DNA from: Krasilnikovozyma curviuscula
Lineage: Eukaryota; Basidiomycota; Tremellomycetes; Cystofilobasidiales; Mrakiaceae
Direction: 5' to 3'
Assembly (NCBI GenBank): GCA_014825775.1
Contig: MVAQ01000096.1
Span: 1-64,000 of the forward strand
DNA: 64,000 nt
This document shows, in pieces, positions 39,151 through 49,913 of this stretch. Under the pieces are notes generated by a model, which did not search any database, had not been told where the DNA came from, and saw only the letters and a list, made by a program, of their open reading frames with translations. How positions within the stretch are numbered: the stretch's first letter is position 1; each line of letters begins with the position of its first letter. The position numbers were made by a program, and so were the translations under genes.

Positions 39151-41724
39151 ATGGGAAGAGTGATAAAGGTTGCACTCAAGCGTGATGCCATCTTGGATGA
39201 GCCTAGGTTCAAGTAAGCTGGCTCTATTTCCTGCACTTGCAGCTGCAGCGACTTGGGTGATTTCCCTTCCAACAGATTGCATCTCCTTTTGGATTTATAG
39301 TAAAGGGACAGCTTTCTCGAAGAAGGAGAGGGAGATGTTTGAGCTGAGGAGCAGACTTCCCGTGTCTGTCAATTCTCTGGAGGAACAGGTGAAGAACAGT
39401 CTTTGAGAGAGAATTAACCTAGTATTTTTCTAATCAAGGTGGACTGTTTTTTATAGTGTGATAGAGCTTATTTGCAGCTGAAGAGCTGTGAATCTGATAT
39501 CAAGAGAAACGAGTGAGTCCAAGATATCCCAACCCGCAGTTCGCGTTCTCACGTCAGCTGGAGCACGAACCACACGAAGTTCCTCTCACTCTTGTCTAAA
39601 CCTAGTTGCAGTGGCTCGTACTGATAATGTTTTGAGTTCATTCTTTCGTATAAGCTTCCTCTGGTCAATGTACTCTCAAAACTCAGTCTTATTCTACAAG
39701 CTCATCGCCACGAATCTGAAGCAGCTTTTCCCCATCATCTACACGCCTACTGAAGCAGAAGCCATAGAAAACTACTCTCATTTGTTCAGAAGGAGCCAAG
39801 GCGGTATCTTCCTTTCTATAGCGCAGGAGGATACGTTGGAAGAGGACTTCAAAAGCCATTTGACAAATAGGAACGGGAACAAGAGGGATATTCAACTTGT
39901 GGTTGTCAGTGATGGAGAAGCTATCTTAGGTGAGTAGATTCTGAATTTATCAACCCATCCTTTCTCTTTCTAACAAAATGGTCTCATCGCGCGTTGGATC
40001 TGAGCAGGCATCGGAGATCAGGTAAATTCTCTTTCCACTTCTTCGCAGCTTGTTGTGATTATACCAAAGGTTTTGTTAAACATCTCTTTTAATCAGGGTG
40101 CTGGAGGAATAGGAATCTCGACAGCAAAAGCTGTTATTTACACACTTGCCGCTGGGATCGATCCGTCCAAGATTCTCTCAATTGTCCTCGACGTCGGCAC
40201 AAACAATCAGAAACTGCTCGATGACCAATTGTACGTTGGATGGAGACATAAAAGAGTTCGAGGGGAGAGGTACTACAAGTTCTTGGATAGTTTCTTCGAG
40301 TTAGTTAAAAGTGAAGTCTCAGAGGCGCTGCTTCATTTTGAGGACTTTGGTAAGTCTCAGCGCTCATTCATGCTAAGCTTTTTTGAACTCAACACGAAGT
40401 CATCCCGTTTTGTTTCATGACTGACATATGTTGGTTATCAGGTCTCACCAACGCTCAGGTTCTGCTGGACAAGTACCGCGACCATTTCACTTGCTTCAAT
40501 GATGATATACAGGGAACAGGAGCAGTCACTTTGGCAGCTCTGAAGTCAGCACTGCAGGTGACCAAAGAAGTGGTACGCTTTTATCTTTTTCCACTATCAA
40601 TTCATCAACTTATTTCTTTTTCTGAACTCTGTACTTCAGATTCAGGATCAAAAGATCATTATCTTCGGCGCTGGTACAGCAGGATTAGGAATTGCTCGTC
40701 AGCTGCGAGATGCAATGCTCCTCTCCTCCTCATCCATTTCAACTCAAGATGCAAATAATAAGTTTTGGTTGGTTGACAAAGAAGGTCTCATTACTTCTGC
40801 GAGTGAGGGGGTTCGAGAGTCGATCAAAGAGTTTGCTAGAGATGACTGGGAAGACGAGAGTATGAAGGAGTTAGAAGATGTTGTAAAAGTTGTCAAACCG
40901 AATGTGCTGATTGGAACTAGTACCAAACCTGGTGCTTTCACTGTAAGAGACTACCCTCGTTTTGATGACGAACGACATTCATGGGAACTTTTTTCTCTAC
41001 GCAGGAATCCATCATCCGAGAGATGTCGAAACATGTCGACAGACCCATCATTTTCCCTCTTTCTAATCCAACTCGACTGCACGAAGTCCAGCCGAAAGGT
41101 AATTGCGACGGACCCGCCTAATTTTCTAGTACTTGGTGAAACTGATTTGGACTTTTCATACCAGATGCAAACAACTGGACGAATGGGAAAGCTCTCATTG
41201 CTACTGGATCTCCATTCGATCCCGTCAAAGGTCCCAATGGGAAAGAATACGTCATCGCAGAATGCAACGTGAGTTGTATTTTCCATCATTTATCAGAATT
41301 ACAGTCTTATTCACTACTTCAACCTCTTTTAGAATGCCCTCATCTACCCAGGCATTGGACTAGGAGCGATCGCGTCCAAAGCGACGAAAATTACAAACTC
41401 AATGCTCGTCGCGGGCTGTTCACGACTCGCTGAGCTCTCACCAGCCATCAAGGACGCCAATGCTAGCTTGCTGCCTGATTTTGAAGATACGAAGAGAGTC
41501 AACTTGGAGGTTGCGCTTGCTGTTATGGACCAGGCTTTCGAGGACGGCGTTGCGCGGGCTGAGGTCAGCAGGGAGGAGAGGAGAGGGTTCGTTGAGAAAT
41601 TGCAGTGGGGTGAGTACCGATCCTGTTCTATTATTATTACTTTCTGTGATTACCAGTCTCTGATATTACGTTGTCAGAACCTGAGTACATAGATTTTGAG
41701 TACGATCCGAAAGGAGAGTCTTGA
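39151..41724 (+). CDS. MAE1: Malic enzyme (NAD(P)-dependent oxidative decarboxylation of malate)
   Basis: Converts malate to pyruvate, CO2 and reduced cofactor. The first supported exon starts at the ATG 39151 ([18 protein letters not shown]) and joins across an intron to give [13 protein letters not shown] and [15 protein letters not shown]. Then [20 protein letters not shown] (substrate Tyr), [72 protein letters not shown] (metal-binding Asp residues), the nucleotide fold [38 protein letters not shown], and [17 protein letters not shown]. It ends FEYDPKGES. All catalytic segments are intact. The exon borders near 39400-39640 are not settled. No mitochondrial presequence is visible from this start, so it is either cytosolic or an upstream exon is missing. 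The symbol is the budding-yeast name. Confidence 0.9.
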
Positions 41725-42136
41725 ACGACTTTGATTTTTTATTTTATTTTTCACAATACACGAAATTTCATGCAGCTGTTACAACTAAACGGTAGACTGG
41801 ATACAGTGATGGTTAACAATGAGAGAATCTTGATAGGTTACCACTCTGATCTGCTACTCCCTCCTGCCCTTGAAAATGGCTTCAATTTGGTGAAGGGAAG
41901 AGGCGCAGCAAAGACTTCGTGTAGGATTCACGGGATCTGGGGTTTATGTGATACCAAAGCAGATGAAATGGTAACAGAAACTTCCTCAAATTGAGCAAAC
42001 GGCTTTGTTGATATCCAAAGCATAGACATAGGGCCAAATCAGCGCGACCCAAATAACACTGAGTAGACGAGATTTAAGTCACACAAACGTGCGAATACAA
42101 TCATTTCATATGCCAAGAAAATCCAATGCATCCTAT
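41725..42136. other. Convergent 3' intergenic region
   Basis: Between the malic enzyme stop and the stop of the DUF4097-like copy B. No gene recognised. Confidence 0.5.
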
Positions 42137-43982
42137 CTACAAAGTAACAAACACCTTCCCATTGGAAGTGTGTCCCACAATACTGCCTTCCGCCGTCTTC
42201 TTTCCACTATCCCTAACAACACTTCCTGCCGCTCTACCTTTCGAAGCTGACACGTTGCCAATCCTCCTCTCAAAGTCCCCACCAGCACCGAGGTGTGTGG
42301 AGATGCCTTCAGAGTTACTAGTGTACAGCTCAAACTGTCCCAGGAAGTTCGGTGCCATAGTGATCTCCAACCCGTCGTTGCTGGTGGTGCTGGAGAAGTC
42401 AACCGCGACGGTCGCTGGTTGACAGGTGAACAACACCTTGGAGTGTCCGTTCGTCGTTTTGACAGCCACAGGGACCCTAGATTCTTTCTTCGAGGTAGAG
42501 GATGCGAGGCCAATCTTGACGTCGACCTTCGCGTTTGAGGTCGTCAGCGTGAGAGACTCCGAGATGTCCCTCCATTCGCCGATTAGGATTCCATTCGTGG
42601 TAACAGCCAGCCCTTTGGGGGTCGAGTATAAACCTTCGATGCGGGAGTTGGTGGTGGCGATGTCGATTGTGCGACCTGCGGTCGTGTCGAGTGAGCGGAT
42701 GGCACCGTTAGTCGACTTGACGAAGAGGTCTGTTGTAACGTTGACGGGCGCGGAAAAGGTCACTGCAGAGTTGGTGGTGGTAATAGAGACATAAGAGGAG
42801 GTGAGAGGGGAGGTAAATGAGATAGCACCGTTGGTGGAGCAGAAGGTGGCTTTCTCATCGACAGTTAGAGGGGTCGAGACGGTGATCTTCGCGTTTCGAG
42901 TCGCGAAGCAGAAAGTGTTGGACCATGAAAGCTCTTCGAAGACAGGCATCAAATAGCTTCATTAGTTGTGTGATAAAATGAGAACGAAGATGCAGCATGT
43001 TACTTACTCGAAGGAGCATAATCGAACTGCATGCTAGTAGCACTTCCATTGAATGCCGACAAGACTTGCGCCTTTTTGGAGGATGGAACGTAGATAGTGA
43101 CATCAAAGCTGATCCAGTCAATAGCCCTGTGCAGATTGCAAAAGGTCAATGTCAGCTTCTACGGCGGGAGGAAAGGTAAGTAATGGAAGGAGCTCACCTG
43201 TGAGAATAAGGATATCGAACACTACTAGGCGGCGTCAAGATCCATACACCCTCACTATTATCCCCGACAACTTTATGTATCCTAACTCGGTCCATATATC
43301 TATCATGATCAGCGTATATGGACTGGATCTCAACAATAACTCGCTTCTCGCCGCTGTCCTGCACATCAACCATTCTTAGAGAGCCACGAGCGTCACTACC
43401 AAGGCCGTGAAACTGGAGGAGCGAAGAGGAGGGGGAGAGGGTGAGGGTGGTAGTTTCGTAGTAGAGTGGGACTGAAGATGGGAAAGGACTACCAGGACGC
43501 GAGTAGCGGTGAGATGACGATGAGGATGGCGCGGGAGAAGCTTTCCCAGGTAAGGGGGAAGTATCCTATTAGGAAAGAATGAATGAGTAAATCCAGTTGA
43601 AAGGAGACCCGATAACTAACGAGTCATGGGACAGAATACTCACTTTCCATGTGCCATCATCGTATTCTCCAATACTAGATCCACCACGAATGAACCTTCT
43701 CAGTCCATTGAACCCAACAGTAGCTCCAAGAATGATGCAGAGCAAGACTAAGCACCAGAACTTTCGCCATCCTTTCGTCGTTCTCTTGGCCTTGTAATTC
43801 TGAGCTTCGAGCTCACCAGCAGACCCAGGTACAGAAGTAGAAAAAGGAGCTGACTCAGATGGGGTGTAGGATGGTGGTGGAAGTAGGAGAGGAGTGTCTT
43901 CAGACATCTCTGTTGCTCGTGAGGTCCCCACAGCTGGTGGGATAGCGGCAGACTTCATTTTTGGATCGTTCAAGATGGCCAT
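42137..43982 (-). CDS. Type II membrane protein with DUF4097-like beta-repeat domain (copy B)
   Basis: Paralog of the protein at 5084-7055. Exons 43982-43644, 43565-43198, 43126-43008 and 42933-42137 give 540 residues, with intron phases 0, 2 and 1, identical to copy A. Both start MAIL, carry TPLLLPPPSY or TPLIS near the N-terminus, share GSAGELEA before a basic patch and one membrane helix (WCLVLLCIILGATVGFNGL), then GEYDDGTWK, QFHGLGSDARGS, IYADHDRYMDRVRIHKVV and the TTNG/TSNG repeat domain (TTNGILIGEW, TTSNAKVDVKIGLAS, VPVAVKTTNGHSKVLF, TSNDGLEI, HTSNGKVFVTL). Copy B lacks the long Pro/Ser spacer found after the membrane helix of copy A. Divergence is substantial, so the duplication is old. 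A TATA box lies 36 bp upstream of the ATG. Confidence 0.9.
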
Positions 43983-44685
43983 TTCGACTGGAACAGAGGC
44001 AAAATATACTTTTCTCCCTTATATAGGGGTAGGAATGGGATGTACAATGTGGTTGTGAAGGAACCTCTAGCGAACGAAAATTTCGCATGTTGCTTAGCGA
44101 GGGTTGTGGGCGGGACCACGAGGTCGACGCTCAGGGAGGATGTTTCCTCGCTGCACAGTTCATTAGTCAGTTTAGCGAGGAAATAAAGCATTCGGAGACA
44201 TGTCCAGGTAGCGATATGGATAGTGTGACTAGGCAGAAGCTCAAGAGAAGAGATTTCCCCGATCTTATCAGACGCTGCAGGGGGCTTCCGCTGAGGATGG
44301 TGAACCTGAAAGTGCACTTTGTACTGGGCGTTAAGAACACTACGATGGAAACTAATTAGTAAACATTAAAAGTACTCATTTTACTTTGGAGGTTTATAGA
44401 CCAGCTTCTCACAAAGAAAAGCGGCGCTCGCATCCGAGGTTATATACTTGCCGTGAACTAGCCCTCACTATATTCTGCCTCAGCAATCAAAAGATGATCC
44501 CCAATGTATCTAGATCAAACCTCTACTGGTTTCTTCTGTGATATCTGCGGTAATACGAACGCCAGCAGCGCCAAACTCGATGGTGGGAATCCGGTCTCAG
44601 ATTAGGTTTTCTTCCTCTTTCCGCCTTCAGACACCCCTTTCAGCGCCAGGTCTCCCCTTTACCCTTGACAAGTCACTCCCTAACG
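43983..44685. promoter_or_regulatory. Divergent promoter region, DUF4097-like copy B / glutaredoxin-like gene 1
   Basis: A 703-bp spacer between opposite start codons. The left edge has the TATA element of copy B directly after CCCCT, which matches a stress-response element core, although so short a motif is expected by chance. No other gene seen. Confidence 0.45.
44018..44025 (-). promoter_or_regulatory. TATA box
   Basis: TATATAAG on the minus strand, 36 bp upstream of the ATG at 43982, preceded by CCCC. Confidence 0.5.
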
Positions 44686-46320
44686 ATGAAGGATTCAGCA
44701 GCGGGAAGTGGTGCAGCACCTTCAACGACAGCATTACAGCACCGTCAAGGCCACTCTTCACAAGCCCACTCGAACTCCTCCTCGTCTTCCGACCTGGCGC
44801 AGCTCGCGCTGGAGCACCAGAGGCAGCAGGATGTTGCTAGACAGCTGATGGTAGCCGCTACGTCTCTGGATGATACAACAGAGGATTCGGACGATGGGAA
44901 GAAGAAGCACAAGAAGCGCTCACCCAAATCTTCGAAGGCATCGACGCCCAAGGTTGTGCTGAGGCCTAAGATGGTCCGAAAGTCGAGTGCGACAGATTCG
45001 ACGCTGCCGCCTCTCCAACAACCTGCTGTCATTGAGAAGAAGGATAGGATTCTGAGCCGTCAGATTATCAAGGTGTTGATTGGCGTGCTGAGCGCATTAT
45101 TGCTATACCGGTACATTTCCTTTGCGTCTTGTATCCGCTTTCCGCAACGGGGCTACCCAACGACCTCACGCAGATTTTGTACTGACACAGGGGAAATGAT
45201 GATTACAGGATCCTACTCCATCAGAACCTCTCACCTCATCCGATGCCTACACGTCGACCACCTCAAAAGACACCTGCCATCGTTGGCCGCCCTCCCCAGA
45301 AGAACACGAAGATAGCCAATTCAGCGAACGTGATTGTGGACTCCACAGGGGAATACGATCTGGGTGCTGCCATGGCACAGGCAGCTACCAAGACAAAGTC
45401 AGGGAGGAGGAGCAAGAAGAAGAAGTATTGGGCAAGCGATGAACAGGAGTTGACGGCTGTCATTCACGTACGCTTCACCTGCTTTTGCTTCGGTTGTTTT
45501 CCAACAGAGAAAGAGAGAGAGAGAGGCAACTTACACTGGCTCTGTTGTATACTTTGGTTGTCTCGTAGTTCTTCCTCAGCGAATCAACAAACTCAATCTA
45601 CTCCGTGGACCCCGAAGTAGGAATCGATCCAGGTATCCGCTCTGTCATTATCTTTGTCCCGGACAAACCGATCTGACGAGCCTTTTTTACCCATCGTTCC
45701 CAAGATCTGGTGCTTGACTTCGACTCCAAACGACGGGACCTGCTGGACGAACTCGAGACGGATCTATGGACGTCCAAGCGGATGGTCGTCTTTTCAAAAC
45801 TGCGCAGTGGGTACGTCCAACCTCGAGTAGCCCAGAATCAACGCAAATATTGGAATTAAGTTACTGTATGGATTACTTACAGGTCATCGAGGCAACTCAA
45901 AAGTCTCTTCAAAGATCTCGACTTGATCCCGCCGCCGTCCTTTATCGACGTCGATGAGCGTCGTACGTCGCACGCCCACCCACCCACGCTCATCCCTCCA
46001 CCCTCTCTCTTCTAACTGCTTTAATATTGTGTTTTAGCCGATTGGGAATACCTCGAGCCCCTCCTTGGGCGTCTCCTCGGCCGGTCCGACTTGCCCATTG
46101 TGGTACTGAACGGCGTTGTGATTGGTTTCAACGACATCATGTCGTACGTGTCTCTCTCCTTTGTCCGTTCCTTTTGTCTCTATCGAGCTAATGTATGGTG
46201 ATATACAGGATGCACGAGTCAGAGGAGCTGACTGATTTGCTCGCCAAGGCGGGAGTGGGGCAGAAGCCGAAGAAGACGAAGTATCGGTTGAAGCACGTGA
46301 AGGCTGAAGATGTCGACTAG
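44686..46320 (+). CDS. Membrane-anchored glutaredoxin-fold protein without active-site cysteine (1)
   Basis: Seven exons (44686-45110, 45209-45467, 45569-45632, 45705-45810, 45883-45962, 46038-46143, 46209-46320) give 383 residues. Order: Ser/Gln-rich cytosolic N-terminus with a Lys-rich patch (GKKKHKKRSPKSSK), one membrane helix (IIKVLIGVLSALLLYRILL, about residues 126-145), a basic luminal stretch (KSGRRSKKKKYWASDE), then a C-terminal glutaredoxin-like domain: RMVVFSKLRSGSSRQLK, FIDVDERPDW, LLGRSDLPIVVLNGVVIGF, MHESEELTDLLAKAG. This follows the type II Golgi/ER glutaredoxins (yeast Grx6/7) segment by segment, including the cis-Pro and HESEEL, but the CPYS active site is SGSS. No thiol chemistry is expected. 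A pseudo-enzyme, binding or scaffold role is inference. A second such gene lies at 53766. Confidence 0.88.
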
Positions 46321-46837
46321 ACCAGCTGTTGCTATGATCTTATGATCTATCTTGCGTTGTCTGCAGTAAGATGTTCTTTTCGAATGGGATTGAATGGTGA
46401 ATCTTCTGAAATGCAAAGAACGTGTGAGGAGGTCGTGACAAAGATAAATCTGCTCATTCTTAGAAAGCCACCGCATCTTTGTCATCTCGAATTACCCGCC
46501 GTTGAGAGAGAGAGAGGGGAATTTCCAGGTTTGTACTAAACTCAACGGCACAGCCATCCTCGGAGAGAAGAGAAGATTTATATAACAACAAAGTCTATTT
46601 ACATATCTACGGAAAGAGGAGGGTACGAGCCAAATGTCGCTAGACACTCGCTGCATGAGCGACGGGCGACTGCGCTGTAGATGACAAAGAGCGATGGAAA
46701 CGAATGATGGCAACGGTCGACGAGGACATCCAAAATGTTGTAGATGGGATAAGTTATGCCAAGGTCTCTTCGAGGGAGAAAGGAAAAGAAAAAGTCAATA
46801 CCCAGTACTATCACAAAGATACTATTAAGAACTCACT
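46321..46837. other. Convergent 3' intergenic region
   Basis: Between the stops of two converging genes. No ORF or RNA gene recognised. Confidence 0.5.
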
Positions 46838-47562
46838 TCATTTATTCAGCACCACCACCCTGTCTTCACCACTTCTAGAGATTGCCAGCCCCTCCAGCTC
46901 AGTATCAAAACCATCTGTCAGCCTGCTCTCGTAGATCATGAACTCTCTATTCTTCGAGTTCGCTGCGGGCAAAAGCGATTCGGCCAGATCCCACCCTCGC
47001 TGCGCACTAGTTGAACCTTCGAGCTTCAAGAAGTCTTTCTCAGAGTCCAATACAGACTCCTTGTACAAGGTGAGGGATAGACGTTTGAGAAGAGGTGGGG
47101 AAGATGGGGGCGTGAGAGGGAAGTACGTGTCTTTCGTCGATGGTTTCGATGATGTCGATGTCGCTGGGTTCGACGTTGAGGCTGGGATGTAGAGACCGAG
47201 ACCAAGTGTAGGGCCTTCTGGTGATGTGGGGATAGTGTAGTGGGAGAAAGGGTGTTGAGCGGATACCCAATTGGACGTTTGTTCGGTTCGAAGCTGCAAG
47301 CCGAGAGCTGAAAGGAACACAGTAACGAACGGGGATGAGAACACTGCACTACACTCTCTTTGTTTATTTGAGAGACTGCTTAGCTCTTACCATCATCGAA
47401 GCCGGGTGAGAATGGCAGGAGACGCGAGGTTGGACGTGGGGACGGTGGGAAATCGGCAGGAGACATCTCCCGAGACAAGGCGTCGTTGGGCGAAGGAGGG
47501 AAGAATGAAGACGAGGATGACGAGGATGAAGCTCCGGGAGAGGGATGCGAGTGGTCCATCAT
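46838..47562 (-). CDS. Small hypothetical protein, Ser/Pro-rich
   Basis: I do not recognise it. The ATG at 47562 (MMDHSHPSPGASSSSSS) begins a first exon ending GFDD before a GTAAGA donor; one intron later the protein continues ALGLQLRTEQTSNWVSAQHP and runs to a TGA at 46840-46838 (VVVLNK). About 220 residues. The N-third is Ser/Pro low complexity; the rest has SPxxPP motifs (FPLTPPSSPPLLKRLSLTLY), possible kinase sites, and ends with an ordered-looking acidic segment (NREFMIYESRLTDGFDTELE). No membrane helix or signal peptide. The coding call rests on the in-frame splice and amino acid bias rather than on homology. Confidence 0.55.
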
Positions 47563-49913
47563 GGATATCGTTGCTTGCTGATGTCGAGGTGGAAAGTGGA
47601 AAAGGGGGGGGGAAATAAGTGGATTCCAGAGAGCGTTCGCACTCCTTCTTTAAACGATTTTGGGGAACGTAGCTTATCTGTCTGTGCAAACGTGGAGCCA
47701 CAGATATTCAAAGTGATGTGTCTTGGGCCCTCGTTAATTTTCCAGCCTTTTTTTTCCTTGGTTGTGCAGTCGAGGAATAAGGTTTTGGGGGGCACAATTC
47801 ATGCAAAACGAGGGAGGGCGAGACAAGGAGGGGATCACTGAGTAAGCTCGCAAGACGGACTGCGAATAGGGCAATAGGAGATTTTACCAGGGTGTGATGG
47901 AGGCCTCTCTGTCTGTGATGTTGGTATACAGACTTGGGACTCGGAAGGGACAGGAGCACAGGAGCCTGGATGTGCTGTCGCCGCGGGTCGCTGCACTTAG
48001 TGGCACTTGCCAGCGCCGAGAATGAGGAAGAGGCATCCATGTTCGCAGTTTCTCGAAAGTTTCCAAAAGACTGGATCGCTGCTGGGAGGGCCTGCGACTA
48101 GCAGGCTGAGCAAGGTTACAGCTCACTTTACCTCGTCTTTCCCCCCTCGACTCACTCACACAGAGGCTCAGAATGCCAGGCATCACACTGGGAGGCAAGT
48201 GCATTGCAGTGCTGCTGGTGCCTCTGCTACTGCGTGGAACGACCGGGTAGAAGGAACGCAGCGACCCCTCCGATCGGCAAGCACTTGCGCACCCCACCCT
48301 GGAAAACTCTAAACGCTAAAATGCCACGCAGTACTGGAGACCCGAGGGCTCCATTAAGGTTGTGGAACATGTGTTGAAACGCTATGCGTGCTTTAGGCTG
48401 GCAAAATGCCCTCGGTGTGAGGGGGGTGGCTGCTTCGGGCTGCATGAAGGAACTGAGAGCCGAGGGTTAAATCCTCCACTAACCGTAACGCATATATCCT
48501 CTAGTACGTATTCAGGTAACGTTCTGTGGAAATAAGAAATACTTAAAAAATAAAAACAAAACCACACGCCTTTCATGCGGTCGGCTCAGGGCAGCTTAAT
48601 GCCATTTGGGGGAGATACGCTTCTGCCGCCGTCTCAGGCTCGGCGTTTTGCCCAAGTCATGCATTGAACAGCTGAATGGAAGGCCAAAGACATTACCAAG
48701 AGACAGCAGCAGCGAGAAGACACGAAAGAAGATGGCACCATCACCGCCCAGACGGTGGAGAAGAACCGTGTTGTGTTATAAACCCGTTCATGCGCGAGAA
48801 AGGCCGCTCCAGCGTGCACGTTCCCTCTTCTTTCCCGCCTTCCTTCCCTCAGCTGCTGCATTGGGAAAAGTTGATGCCACCCTCTGACGTGACAGGTGAA
48901 AGAATGTAAGAGGCGCAGGCTGGAGTGCGACAAAGGTACTCCGGAAGGATAGGAAAAGACGTCTATTCAGTCTAGTCACCCGCGCTCTTTCTGATTACAA
49001 AACAGCACGCAACCGTCTAATACCGTCTCGTGGGTTGTCTATCTCACGTTCTATCCGCCAAGCCCTGGAACAGGCACTGGACTGACTAGGACGCCTCCTT
49101 CTCTTCTCTTCTCTTCTTTTTCCTTTCTGTGCCCTGTTGCACCCACCCACCCTGGAAGACTGTTCTGAACCCGCTCTTCTTCTAGAACGTTTGCGGAGAC
49201 GGGAAGAGAAGAGGGAGCGGACCGAAGGGTCGCAACGTGCGTAAGGTGGGCGTGTGTGTGAATGGAACGGGTCCGCGGGCGGTGTAGACAGCCCGCTCAA
49301 TAGCAGTAAGTGAGAGGGGGTTAAGCAGAATGAAGAATGGGTAGATGGATCGATGAAAGTTCTTGTGAGCTTCATGAGCTTTCAGAAGGCAGTGAAGATC
49401 CAGTTGATATGGCAGCATGGTGTCTTGCTGTCTGGAAATGCGACGCGCGTTTCATATGGTGCTGAGAGACTGACTGCGTTCTTCCTTGCAGTCCATCCCC
49501 TCAATTTTTCTGTCACTCCTGGAGGAACTAATAGTATGTATCTGGTCTACTTCATGGACTCGTACTCCTATCAAATAGTGCGCTCTCATCCCGGGCTGCT
49601 CCCCCAGCCCTCATCTACAAAATTAGCACTTCATCTCCCAGACCACCATCCATACATCCATTCCTTCCTTCCTTCCTTCCTTCCTTCCTCTCATCACCGC
49701 CCCCCTTTCCAATCAGCCGTGTTCTATTTTCGGGTTGGAAGCCAGCCCAAACCTCCCCTGAGTTAAAGTTCTTCTTCTTAGCTGATGCCTCCTCCCTTCG
49801 AGTGAGTTTCACGCGCTACCGCTGCGTTTCAGCGATCCTCGCAAAGTAATTATCAACGCTCACTCCCTCCCCCAGCACCATCTGGTTGCAGTATTCATTG
49901 ATCTAGTTCAGCA
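47563..49913. other. 2.4-kb intergenic region
   Basis: Upstream of both the small hypothetical gene (minus) and the LtrA-family gene (plus). Contains pyrimidine-rich tracts (around 49090-49130) and a TTCC microsatellite. All open frames are short or lack an ATG, and none shows a family motif. It could hold a non-coding RNA or long regulatory region; nothing positive is seen. Confidence 0.4.
49661..49688. repeat. (TTCC)7 microsatellite
   Basis: Seven perfect TTCC units, 226 bp upstream of the LtrA-family ATG at 49914. Confidence 0.95.
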
